Shown: positions 51,397-62,400 of the stretch, one piece after another | Layout of the letters: the number at the start of each line of letters is the position of its first letter | Position numbering within the stretch: the first letter of the stretch is position 1 | From: JBLMYQ01 sp050260055 | Lineage (GTDB): Bacteria > Bacillota > Clostridia > Acetivibrionales > UBA4821 | DNA length: 64,000 nucleotides | Direction of reading: 5' to 3' | Assembly: GCA_050260055.1 (NCBI GenBank) | Contig: JBLNBO010000042.1 | Location: forward strand, 30,546-94,545 | Notes under the pieces: generated by a model | The model's database searches: none | The model's input: only the letters and a program-made list of their open reading frames with translations | Told to the model about the DNA's origin: nothing | Program-made: the position numbers and the translations under genes

Positions 51397-54300
51397 TTAG
51401 TTGTCTATATAATCATAATTAAAGAATACATTACCTCCATAGCGTTTTATATCTTTAATTTTTTTGTTCTTTAACTTCTTCGTTTTTTTATTATAGTACT
51501 CGTCAAAATAATAATCCGCTCTATAAAAGCAACCTTTTCCTATAGGATTTTTTATTTTGCTTTCAAGTTCTTCTCTATCGCTTTCCTTATCTCTATTACC
51601 ATTATCCCATTCTAGTACATTTACCATATTTATTGCAATTTTTACTGCATTCTTCCAACCAGCATCTTTTTTACTCTTTGAAGTATACGCTTGCCAATTC
51701 CCACCTTCACCGTCTAAGCAGCTATATGCCGATGGCTTAGTTATAACGTTGTAAATATTTACCTCATATTTCTTTTTCCGAACAAATTCAGAGCTATCAC
51801 TTAATATTCGATTAATCATTGTCCATGCTACTGCATTTTGTGCATTATTATAAGAACTAGTTTGCTCTGCGTATATTGTCCTAGCCAGAAGATTAACAAG
51901 GTCTAAGCTTAATAGTTCTTCCTTATCGCCTTTCGAAATAGAGATTTTACCTAATTTTTCAGCATATTTTTCACTATATTCTAATAAGGTTCTTTCTTTT
52001 ACATTAACACCAGCGATTTTGGCTAACGTGTGTACATTTCCAAGCATATAGCTACCTTTATACATATAGACACCATAGCTCGAGTCAATAAAACTATTGT
52101 TTTCATCATACCTATATGCATTTACAGTCTTACTAGTTTTATTTTTATCACTTTGATTGATCTTGCTTAAATCATATCTTACAAAATAGTTAGTCTTTTT
52201 CTTTTTATTATAAATTTTTATAGTAGCTACAGTCCTATTCTTATTCCAAGTTACCGTCGTATTTAATGCCTTTGCAATATCATTTAAGTTACCATAAATA
52301 CCAGTAGCATATTCTGCAGTTTCACTTATCTTTTTATCATTTATATAATATGCCTTCTCTGCATGTCCATCAGGATCGATGTACATTAATGGTTCGTTAT
52401 GACAATATGTATAAAGATTCAAGCTTAATGGATCATTTGCTTGTCCCCTATATGAGTCTTCCTGTAGAAATCTTGCAGTTACCGGATCATACATACGGTT
52501 CATCAAATAATACAATCCTGTCTCATTATCATACTGGTATTCTGCATACCTATAAGGATTGTATACATCTTCCTGCACACTAGTAGGATTCCCAAAGGCA
52601 TCATAGTAGTAGCTTGCCAGTTGCTGTCCACTATTATCCAGAAGTAAAGTTACATCTCCATGTCCGTTATAGAAGTAATTCGCCGTCTGTCCGTCTACAG
52701 TTCTTGAAACAAGGTTAGTTCCTTGCACATTCCACGCCGTTTGGTTTCCTGCTCCATCAGTTTCAAGTATTACTTTATCACCCTCATACAAGTATCTGGT
52801 AACTTGTCCTTCTGAATTCTTTGCTATTCTATTTCCTTCTCCATCATATATATAATCCGCACTGTTTGCCCCGGCATTTGCTTTGACCATCTGGTTAAAA
52901 TCATCATATGCATAATATGATACATCTTTGCTTATATCATCCTGACTTTCTCCAAGTACTGATGCACTTACAGTACCCTTAGCAAGTTGATTTGCAGGTT
53001 TTGTTGTTTCTTTTAACTCTTTTAGTAAGTTTCCATTATTGTCATAGGTATATTTTATACTTTCCTTTGCTCCGTTTCCGAGGCTTGAAGACACCTCAAG
53101 TAACCTGTTTTGCTCGTTGTATGTATATGCAGAGCTCACTGAAACTCCACTTTGCGTCACAGTCTGGGTAAGTCTGTTTCCTGCTGCATCATAAGTGTAC
53201 GCTGTTACCTTGCCATCCGGTTCTGTAATAGTTTTCAACCTGTTCATATTGTCATATGTATAGGCTGTTGTTCCTTTTACATCTACTTTTGAAGTCTGGT
53301 TATGAGCTTCATCATAAGTATATGAAAATGATTCTGCTACTGTTCCGTTCGCTTTTTTGTTGACCAAAGTTTCAAGTAGATTGTCGTCATAATAAGTATA
53401 CTCTTCTTTTGCTCCGTTTTGGTATACTACTTCCTTTTTGTTTCCATTGTTATAGTAATCATAAGTTGTTGTATTTCCTCCGGCAATTATCTGCTGCAAC
53501 CTTCCTACTTTATCATACACTTTTTCGGTTATATTTCCCTTAGGGTCGGTTGTTGTTTCGGCAACATATCCAGCTAGAACACCAGTAGTAATATCATATT
53601 CAAATGTTGTTTCACCTATATTCGGTACTGTTTTGGAAATTGTCCTGTTGAGTTCATCATATTCCCTGGTTGTGGTTCCGGTACTATCGGTCATGGTTAA
53701 TTGATTTCCGTTATTGTCATATGTATAGGTAACCGATAATGTGCCGATACTTTCGGACAGCATTTTCCCATGGGAGTCGTAGGTATAATTTGTTGTTTTT
53801 CCGTTTCTATCTACTTTAGTTGCCAAGCTTCCATCAGCAAAATATGTGTAAGTTTCTGTCTTTGCAGAGTTGTATTCATAGCTGCCTTCTGTTCCGGTTC
53901 TTCCTCCTGCATCTATTCTCCCGATTAGTTTATTGACACAGTTGTACTCATAGTAAGAAATGTTGTTTTTCCCATCCTTCTGCGTAAGCATATTATTATT
54001 CAAGTCATACGTATAGGTGGTTGTTTCTGATGATGCATTAGTAACCGAAACGAGCCTGTTTAATTCATTATAGCCATAGTTCGAAGTCTTTCCCCTGCCA
54101 TCTGTTTTGCTCTTGATATTGCCTGCATTGTCATATGCCTGACTGGTTATATGTCCTTCTGCATCCTGAGTGCTTATCAGTCTATTGTTCTTATCGTATG
54201 AATATTGAGTTTCATGTCCTAATGCATCATATGAATTGGATTGAGCACCGTTTGCATTGTATTCAAGCCTCTCAATGGTTTTGTTGTTCTGATCTATTTT

Positions 54301-57300
54301 CTGAATCAACCTGTCCAATGGGTTATATACATAAGACAGCGTATTACCTCTCCAATCTGTTTCACTTAATAGGTTATCATCTTCATCATAATTATTAGTT
54401 GTTATTTGGTCTATTCCACCTACTGTTACTTTGGATGTTATTTTTCTGTCTAATGCATCGAAGGTGTTTTCAGTAAGAACATTATTACCGTTTATCTCAA
54501 ATCTCTTATTGCCATTCTTATCATATTTGGTGATTGTCGTTATTGCTTCAGTTCCGTCGGTTTTCTGTTCGGTACTTGTTAATTCCCTGCCCATATTGTC
54601 ATATGTAAATATATTTACTTTTCCCGCTGTGTCTTCCTGTCTTTTAAGGTTTGCCATTATGTCGTATTGGTTTGTTACAGTACGTGATGGCAAAGTGGCA
54701 TCACTCGGATAAGTTACCTTTCTTACCTTGCCGAAAGCGTTATATTCATAAGAAATTGTATTCCCGTTTCCATCCGTCTTGGAAGTTATATTTCCGGATA
54801 AATTGTAAGTATTTGTCTCCAAAGCTTGTTCTGAATAACTTGCTGATTTTCTAATTGTTGTTTCAATCACATTCCCTGAATCATCATAGTAATAGGTCTT
54901 TACCGCTCCTTTTGCATTGGTTTCGGTAACTTTTCTACCCAATGCATCGTAAGCATATCTTGTCGTATAGGATAAACTTCTCTCCTTTGATACGGGATCG
55001 AGAATAGTAACCATCTTGTCAGCAAGATTATAAGTGTATTCTATTCCATATCCTGAATTTATTTTTTCGTCTACTGTTGAACCTGAACCACTTTGATACC
55101 CCAGTGCATCCAACTCTTTTATCACATTACCATCATTATCGTATTTATAAGCTTTAGTAGCAATGCTAACTGCTTGTTCTGTTACTGGGTCAGTATATTT
55201 CTGGATTTTTGCTTTTTCTCTGCCCATCAAGTCATATACATATTCAGTTCTATTCATTTCAGTAATATCTTTTGTTGAGTCGTAATTCTTCGGGCTTACC
55301 ACAATAATTTTTCTGTTTCCTATGTCATAAGCATAAGCCGTTACTTTTGAGTTTGCATCTATAATTTTTGTTAAGTTCTCTTTTTTATCATATTCATATG
55401 TTGTGGTATTCCCATTAGCATCTGCTTCAGAAAGCTTGTTCCCATCCCAATTATAAATGGTTGAAGTCGAGATTGTAACAGCATTACCATATTCGTCGAT
55501 ACCTGGTTGGGATGCGCCTGTATTTCTGTCCATGTTATCATAGCTATAGGTAATGACTGTCCCATCCGGCATAGTCTCAGTTTTTACATTCCCATCATTA
55601 TCATAAGTAAATGTAGTAGACAGAATCATATCATTTGCACTATCAAAACTGTTTCCTGCTATATCTCCTTCCTTAACATGCACTTTCATTTCTGTAGGTT
55701 TACCAAAGTGATTATTTACATACTCTACCGTGTTCTTATTGGTTGAACTGGTATAAGTATCCTGCTTTGAAAGATTGCCGTCATTGTCATACTGGTACTC
55801 AATTTTAGCTCCCGAACTGGTGGAAGCAGATTTCACTTTACCGTCCAGATAATATTCGTATGTCTTTGAAACAAACTCTGAAGGTATATCATATAAATTT
55901 ACAGTGCTTTTCCCTGTTCTTTCAGTAATTTTTCTGCCTGCTTTATCATACTCAATTTGGCTGTATGAATATTTAACAACTGTTCCTGAGGTTTCAAATG
56001 GAGTCCAAGTTTCTACCAACCTATTCAAACCATCATATTTGTTATATGTTGTACTGCCGTTTGCGGCTGTAGAAGAGGTCAACGTTCCATTTGGATTATA
56101 CGTATTCTTTATTTTCGTTCCATCAGGATTTTGCTGCTCAATAAGCCTATCTGCATAATCATATTTAAATACTGTTATAGCTATATCAGAAGAATTCAGA
56201 TACTTTTTGAATGTTTTTTGTGTCTTTTTATCAGATAATATTGCATAGGAATACTCTTCAATCAAAACCGGGGCCGCTGAAGAATCTTCCTTGAAATATT
56301 TTTTCTTAAGCCTGTCCATTGAATCATACTCATATACATAAACAGCACCATTTGGTTTTGTTTCCGTTTCAACATTACCATATTGATCATATGTATATGC
56401 TGTAGTGTTATCTCCCGGGTCAGTTTCAGTTTGAACTAGTCCATTTGAATAATATGTATATCTATATCCCTGATTTCCACTGTAGCTATGATTGTTAATG
56501 TCATCCAAAGATGCGTTGTAAAGGTTTGCAGGCACTTCCTTTGTTTTTCGGCCCATCTGGTCATAAGTAATCCTTGTTGTTTCGCCAGAATTCAATGTGG
56601 TTTTTTCAAGCAAATTATTCTTATCATAAGTATAATTTATCGTGAAATTCATTGTAGAAATCTCGCTTGTTTTCCACCCAATATTGTTATAATTGTATGT
56701 AGTTGTTTTATTTTCTGGATTTGTCTCTGTTTTTAAATTGCCAGAAGCATCATATGTATACGATGTTGTATTTCCTTCTGGATCGGTATCACTTTTCAAA
56801 AGGCCCTTTTCTTTGTAGCCCAACTGTAGAGCTTCTGAGTTTGTATAATAACTATAAGATGTTATTGCAAACTTACTCTGATCTGCTGTTTCGCTGTAAG
56901 CGTCTGCACCATTTAATGGCTGAACTTTTTTAAGAAGATTGATTTTGTTTGTATCATAAATGTAATATGTATATTTCCCTGCTTCGTCCTTTTCCGCAAT
57001 AATATTATTCTTATTGTCATAAGTAAATTCTTTATAACTCGAGTCAGGATTTATTTGTTTAGCTAAATTTCCATTTTCATCCCACTGATAGTATGTTATA
57101 TTACCATTTCTATCAGTCGCTGACCGTTCCTCACCAAATTTATCTATGCCATCCGCATTTGTGAAATACTGAGTGCTTGTAAACTTTCCCTCTGGATCTT
57201 GTGTTTTTAGGATATATCCTGAAACATCATACCAGTAAACATATTGGCGGGAATTTGCATCTGTTATCGTCGTTTTGCAGTTTACATTATCATATGAATA

Positions 57301-59457
57301 CGTAGAAGTATTTTCAAATTCATCTATGACCTGTGAAACCTTTTTATCATTGCTTCCACCGGAGTGATCATACACCAATGATTGAACCAGGTTGTTGTTG
57401 TGGTCTCTTATTTCATCTAAAAAATTTGATGAATCGTAGCTATATCTCATGATATTGCCCATAGGGTCAGTTACGCTAGTCAGAAGACCGTTTGTATACG
57501 CGTAACTAACAGTTCGTGATGCTGGATCAGTTATAGTTTCAATCAAATCAGAAGAATTATATGCAACTGTATATTCTCTTCCTGCTCCATCAGTTATTGT
57601 TTGTACTAAGCCTGTGCTATCGTCAACTTCTATAGTGACGGTATTACCGTTTCTGTCCTTCATCCAGATTAACCAACCGCTTGCACTAAAACCATAGGTA
57701 TATTGATCCTGGGTAGTAAGAATATATGTACCATCAGATTGCTCGGTTAAAATGCTTCTAGAATCCTCTGCAGTATATGTTAAACCATCAGCATTTTTAC
57801 TAAATGTTTCTATACTTCCAGTAGGTAATGTTACTGTAAGTAATTGATTACCAGTAATGCTACCTTCAAATCCAAATTTCCATCCTCTTCCTATAGAAGA
57901 ACTAGTATCACTTTTTGAATTATATGTTCTGCTTATACTGATTTCAAATCCTGGAGCATCTACGCTCATATCTGTGCATGTAAAAGAAAAATTTCCGGTA
58001 GCCGGATTTACACCAGTTTTGCCATAATGCAGTCTATCTTTCTTTGCAGCTAATTGATAATATGCATCATCATTATTTGCACTGCCTGTCTGACCTGATG
58101 TTTCATCATCAGTAAGAACATAATTATCAGCAGTAGGAACAACATCTGTTAAGGCGGCATTTGCATCCACTCTTCCATTGGTTGCAACTTTACCTTGCAG
58201 TGTCTGGCATACCACAACATTATCTTCTATTCTTGATTTTATATCGCCAATAGACATAGTGGGAAAATAGCTTTGTATCAATGCAGCTATACCTGTAACG
58301 TGAGCTGTAGCAGCAGAGGTTCCACTCATCATCCCATAACTATTTCCCGGCAATGTACATAGAATGTTTTCGCCTGGTGCTGCAACATCAACGTTGCTGC
58401 CAAAGCTTGAGAATGATGCTCTGGCTCCAATATTATTAATTGCTGCAGTTGAAATCACATTAGAAATGTCAAAAGCTGCTGGATATATCGGTTGAATACT
58501 TGTATCTGTGCCTGAATTTCCTGCTGCGCATACAAATAGAATACCACTGTTTTGCATAGCATCTTTAAGTGCTAAGTTATTATCCTCACTTCCAAAACTG
58601 CAGTTTATTATCTTTACACCCATGGAACTGGCATATTCTATAGCATCTATTGCATCAGACGTATACCCTGATTCACCACTGATAAATTTTAACGGAAGAA
58701 TTTTTACACTTGGTGCGACTCCACATATTCCTGTATTATTCGAGCTGGCCGCTATGATTCCAGCCATAGATGTACCATGAGAATCATAAGAACTCGAATC
58801 GTAAACGGTATTATCACTATTAACAAAATCCCAACCATAAACATCATCAATATATCCATTTGCATCATCATCGATACCATTATTCGGTATTTCGTTAGTA
58901 TTTGTATAAATATTATTGCTTAAATCCTCATGATTTATATCTATGCCCGTATCAAGTACTCCTATAACAACTGAAGAAGAACCTGTTGTAGTGTTCCATG
59001 CCGTAATTGCATTGATATCTACTCCAGATCTACCAGTCTGACCTTCTATCTCTTGTCCGCTGTTTGAAAGTGCCCACTGTTCTGCAAATCTTGCATCACT
59101 TGGAACAGTAGTCGGAGTTAGTTTATAATTTGGCTGTACATACTGTACATTTGAATCTTTTTTTAATTCTTTAATTACATTGTCTAGGTTGTCTCCACTA
59201 TTAATATTGATTATTTCAATCTTATCTTTTTTAAAAATTTTCCTAGAAGTAAGTTTTAAGGATGAAAACTTATTTCTTAAAGCATTTTTCGTTACATCAC
59301 TCTTATTTGTATCCTTATATTTAATTATAAATTCCGTCTTCTCTCTATTATTTACGCTTGATTTAGCATCAACAATTCCTATTTGTGCTGCCATGAAACT
59401 TAAAATTACTAACCCTAACAATATGGATTTTGAAAATATATTTTTTATATTTCTCAT
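51397..59457 (-). CDS. Subtilisin (S8)-Rhs/YD-repeat protein with SleB-type wall-hydrolase tip
   Basis: 2686 residues from the ATG at 59457 (AAAGGGGG upstream). In order: signal peptide (1-32); I9-type propeptide (about 40-110); S8 protease with VLDTGID (Asp about 169), DSHGTSMAG (His about 224) and MMSGTSAATAHV (Ser about 378); a DUF6531-like segment (DRLHYGKTGVNPATGNFSF); a long array of YD repeats; the Rhs core end (YDPVTARFLQEDSYRGQANDP, about 2320-2365); then a roughly 320-residue variable tip. The tip has a copper-amine-oxidase-N-like part and a Hydrolase_2/SleB-like domain (LLARTIYAEQ, AVAWTMINR), whose Glu is the usual catalytic residue. It is exported; the protease may process or release the tip. 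Confidence 0.9.
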   Translation of the reverse strand: MRNIKNIFSKSILLGLVILSFMAAQIGIVDAKSSVNNREKTEFIIKYKDTNKSDVTKNALRNKFSSLKLTSRKIFKKDKIEIININSGDNLDNVIKELKKDSNVQYVQPNYKLTPTTVPSDARFAEQWALSNSGQEIEGQTGRSGVDINAITAWNTTTGSSSVVIGVLDTGIDINHEDLSNNIYTNTNEIPNNGIDDDANGYIDDVYGWDFVNSDNTVYDSSSYDSHGTSMAGIIAASSNNTGICGVAPSVKILPLKFISGESGYTSDAIDAIEYASSMGVKIINCSFGSEDNNLALKDAMQNSGILFVCAAGNSGTDTSIQPIYPAAFDISNVISTAAINNIGARASFSSFGSNVDVAAPGENILCTLPGNSYGMMSGTSAATAHVTGIAALIQSYFPTMSIGDIKSRIEDNVVVCQTLQGKVATNGRVDANAALTDVVPTADNYVLTDDETSGQTGSANNDDAYYQLAAKKDRLHYGKTGVNPATGNFSFTCTDMSVDAPGFEISISRTYNSKSDTSSSIGRGWKFGFEGSITGNQLLTVTLPTGSIETFSKNADGLTYTAEDSRSILTEQSDGTYILTTQDQYTYGFSASGWLIWMKDRNGNTVTIEVDDSTGLVQTITDGAGREYTVAYNSSDLIETITDPASRTVSYAYTNGLLTSVTDPMGNIMRYSYDSSNFLDEIRDHNNNLVQSLVYDHSGGSNDKKVSQVIDEFENTSTYSYDNVNCKTTITDANSRQYVYWYDVSGYILKTQDPEGKFTSTQYFTNADGIDKFGEERSATDRNGNITYYQWDENGNLAKQINPDSSYKEFTYDNKNNIIAEKDEAGKYTYYIYDTNKINLLKKVQPLNGADAYSETADQSKFAITSYSYYTNSEALQLGYKEKGLLKSDTDPEGNTTSYTYDASGNLKTETNPENKTTTYNYNNIGWKTSEISTMNFTINYTYDKNNLLEKTTLNSGETTRITYDQMGRKTKEVPANLYNASLDDINNHSYSGNQGYRYTYYSNGLVQTETDPGDNTTAYTYDQYGNVETETKPNGAVYVYEYDSMDRLKKKYFKEDSSAAPVLIEEYSYAILSDKKTQKTFKKYLNSSDIAITVFKYDYADRLIEQQNPDGTKIKNTYNPNGTLTSSTAANGSTTYNKYDGLNRLVETWTPFETSGTVVKYSYSQIEYDKAGRKITERTGKSTVNLYDIPSEFVSKTYEYYLDGKVKSASTSSGAKIEYQYDNDGNLSKQDTYTSSTNKNTVEYVNNHFGKPTEMKVHVKEGDIAGNSFDSANDMILSTTFTYDNDGNVKTETMPDGTVITYSYDNMDRNTGASQPGIDEYGNAVTISTSTIYNWDGNKLSEADANGNTTTYEYDKKENLTKIIDANSKVTAYAYDIGNRKIIVVSPKNYDSTKDITEMNRTEYVYDLMGREKAKIQKYTDPVTEQAVSIATKAYKYDNDGNVIKELDALGYQSGSGSTVDEKINSGYGIEYTYNLADKMVTILDPVSKERSLSYTTRYAYDALGRKVTETNAKGAVKTYYYDDSGNVIETTIRKSASYSEQALETNTYNLSGNITSKTDGNGNTISYEYNAFGKVRKVTYPSDATLPSRTVTNQYDIMANLKRQEDTAGKVNIFTYDNMGRELTSTEQKTDGTEAITTITKYDKNGNKRFEINGNNVLTENTFDALDRKITSKVTVGGIDQITTNNYDEDDNLLSETDWRGNTLSYVYNPLDRLIQKIDQNNKTIERLEYNANGAQSNSYDALGHETQYSYDKNNRLISTQDAEGHITSQAYDNAGNIKSKTDGRGKTSNYGYNELNRLVSVTNASSETTTYTYDLNNNMLTQKDGKNNISYYEYNCVNKLIGRIDAGGRTGTEGSYEYNSAKTETYTYFADGSLATKVDRNGKTTNYTYDSHGKMLSESIGTLSVTYTYDNNGNQLTMTDSTGTTTREYDELNRTISKTVPNIGETTFEYDITTGVLAGYVAETTTDPKGNITEKVYDKVGRLQQIIAGGNTTTYDYYNNGNKKEVVYQNGAKEEYTYYDDNLLETLVNKKANGTVAESFSYTYDEAHNQTSKVDVKGTTAYTYDNMNRLKTITEPDGKVTAYTYDAAGNRLTQTVTQSGVSVSSAYTYNEQNRLLEVSSSLGNGAKESIKYTYDNNGNLLKELKETTKPANQLAKGTVSASVLGESQDDISKDVSYYAYDDFNQMVKANAGANSADYIYDGEGNRIAKNSEGQVTRYLYEGDKVILETDGAGNQTAWNVQGTNLVSRTVDGQTANYFYNGHGDVTLLLDNSGQQLASYYYDAFGNPTSVQEDVYNPYRYAEYQYDNETGLYYLMNRMYDPVTARFLQEDSYRGQANDPLSLNLYTYCHNEPLMYIDPDGHAEKAYYINDKKISETAEYATGIYGNLNDIAKALNTTVTWNKNRTVATIKIYNKKKKTNYFVRYDLSKINQSDKNKTSKTVNAYRYDENNSFIDSSYGVYMYKGSYMLGNVHTLAKIAGVNVKERTLLEYSEKYAEKLGKISISKGDKEELLSLDLVNLLARTIYAEQTSSYNNAQNAVAWTMINRILSDSSEFVRKKKYEVNIYNVITKPSAYSCLDGEGGNWQAYTSKSKKDAGWKNAVKIAINMVNVLEWDNGNRDKESDREELESKIKNPIGKGCFYRADYYFDEYYNKKTKKLKNKKIKDIKRYGGNVFFNYDYIDN

Positions 59458-59480
59458 CGTAACATTTCCCCCTTTTACCA

Positions 59481-62400
59481 TTAATTCAAAGCCATTTCGT
59501 AGTTAATTACGGTAGTACCTTCAGATTTAATCGTTCTAAATTTAATGTCATTTGCTATTCCATTCCAAGACATCCCATCAGCGATATATTTGTTTACTCT
59601 AAATTCAATAGTTCCATGTGTATATTTGGTAATCGTTATGTCTGAATCTGGAATTTGACCCTCGGCTAATTCCTCTGAAGAAGTAATTCCACATAAATCA
59701 ACTGCTTCGAGGTCGTCGGGATTATATGTTACTGTAAATATATAATTATCAAAGTCCATAATATCAGCAGCTGACAACATAAAATCGAATTCTTTGTTCT
59801 GAGAGCAATGTACCGTGTAAGCATTATTTACTGTACTTGCTGAAATGATCTCAGACCATTGTCCAACAGCTACACTTGTTTTTGCCCTAATTCTATAAAT
59901 ATGTAAAGTCTCTGGAATTAACCATTTATGAACATAAACTGCATCCGTTACCGTTTCAATCTGACTCCCGTCTATCTCTATATCATAAGCTGTTGCTCCA
60001 CTTACAGTCCCCCAAGTCAAACTAATGGTCGTATTTGTTGGAGAAGTGGTAATGTTTGCCGGTATACCTAATGCGGTAACTTTATCTAGTGTTGCACTCC
60101 ATTCACTTGTAAACGTATCATTTTTTGCCCTGACCCTATATGTATGTCTGGTTCCAGGTAATAGTCCCGTATGCGTGTATGAAGTATTTGTTCCATTATC
60201 TATAACAACACTATCTACTTCAATGTCATAACCAGTTGCACCTTCTACTGCATCCCATGCTATTGTTATTGAAGTTTCTTGCGCTGTTGCATTTAAGTTA
60301 TCTGGTACCCCTGATGCATCAGAAAATGTACACACCGTTAATTCATTACACCATTCACTCATAGTGTCTGATATCAGTGTCCTTACCCTATAGCTATGTA
60401 AAGTATTGGGTAATAACCCTTCATCAATATATACTGCATCAGTAACTGTTTCTATTGTGTTTCCATCTATTTCAATCTGATAACCTGTTGCATTTTCGAC
60501 TGGATTCCACTGAAGAGTTATACTTGTTTCTTGTGCAGTTCCACTTAATCCTTGAGGTATATTTGATTCATCTCTAAGTGTCGTTTTTAACAAGATATTA
60601 CTCCAATCGCTTGAACCACCTGAATTTAGGCTCCTTACTCTATAAGTATGCAATGTATTAGGCAACAATCCTATATGTCCATATACTGTGTTTGTAACTG
60701 TTTCAATGTCATTATCATCAAGTTGAATTTCGTAGCCTTCCGCACCATTTACTGCATCCCATTCTACTGTTATTGATGTACTTGTTGCACTTGCAGTTAA
60801 GTTTTGAGGAATGATTGATTCGTTACGCAACGTTGATTTAGTCAGTACATCACTCCAACCACTTGCTTCGTTGGAGATTACAGAACGCACTCGGTAAGTA
60901 TGCTGTGTTCTAGGTGTTAATCCTGTATGCTCATAAGTTGTATCCGTTATTGATTCAATGTCTGAACCATCTATTTCTATATCGTATCCATCTGCTCCGT
61001 CTACAGAATCCCAATATACCATTATTGATGTACTTGTAGCATCAGCCGTTAAATTCAAAGGTATCTCACTAGTATCAGGTTGTGTAGTTTTAGTTAATAA
61101 TTCGCTCCAATCACTTTGTCCATTGTCAGTTATTGTTTTCACTCTATACGTATGCTCACTACCCTGAGCTAAGTTTGTATGTTCATATACCGCATCTGTT
61201 ACCGATTCTTCCGTAGTCCCATCAATCTCAATTACATATCCGGTTGCATTATCAACCTCATCCCAACTTATTGTTATAGCAGTATCTGTTGAAGATGCTT
61301 TTAAATTTGTTGGTATTCCTGACCCATTAGGAAGTGTGGACTCTGTAATCAACATACTCCAATCACTTGCACCACCTGAATTCACAGCTCTAACTTTATA
61401 TGTGTGTTCCGTATCTGGCTTCAAACCACTATGGCTATATGATGTGGATTGAATACCACTAATAAGAACATTGTCAGCCTGAATGTCATAGCTATCAGCC
61501 CCACTAACCTCATCCCAAGCAAGACCAATCGAAGTCATCTCTGAAGCCGCAACTATGTTGGCTGGTACATCCGGAGCATTTGGAAGAGTAGATTTTGTCA
61601 CAGACAAACTCCAACTGGTTTTGCCTGAAGCATTTCTAGCTCTTACTCTAAATGTATGCTGAGAATCGGGGTCAAGTCCAGTATGAGCATACTGAGTACT
61701 TGTCCCATTATTAATTATTACTCCATCTGCCTCTATATCATAACCTGTTGCATTTGATACAGTATTCCACTGTACAGTGATAGTAGTATTGGTTGGTGTC
61801 GCAGACTGTATTGTTGGTATGTCCGGCATGTCTGGCATCGTTAACTTAGTGGAAAGTGTGCTCCATCCACTTACCCCGCCTGAGTTTTTAGCCCTTACTC
61901 TGTATGTATGTTGCGTATTCTGTGTTAATCCGCTCTTTATATATGTTGTATTATTTCCGCTGTCAGAGACCTGTCCGTCAAATTCAACATCATATCCTGC
62001 AGCACCCGAAACTGTTGACCATTTTATTGTTATTGATGTGTTGGTTGCTGTTGCCGTGACATTTGTTGGTATAGTAGGTGCAGTTGAGTATGTTGTTTGT
62101 GTTACAGCAGAACTCCAATCTCCTTTTCCATTTGCATTTTTTGCCCTTACCCTATATGTATGAATAGAACCAGATGTTAATCCGCTGTGAACATAACTGG
62201 TACTTTGCCCATTATCTACAACCTCACCATCTACTTCTATATCATATCCTGATGCATCTTCTACAACATTCCATGATATTGTTATTGTCGAACTCGCGGT
62301 TGATGTTACTATGTTGCTTGGTGCAGATAATAATGTTGATTTTGTAACGGCCGCACTCCATTCACTTTCGTTATTGCTACCAATTGCCATAACTCTAAAT

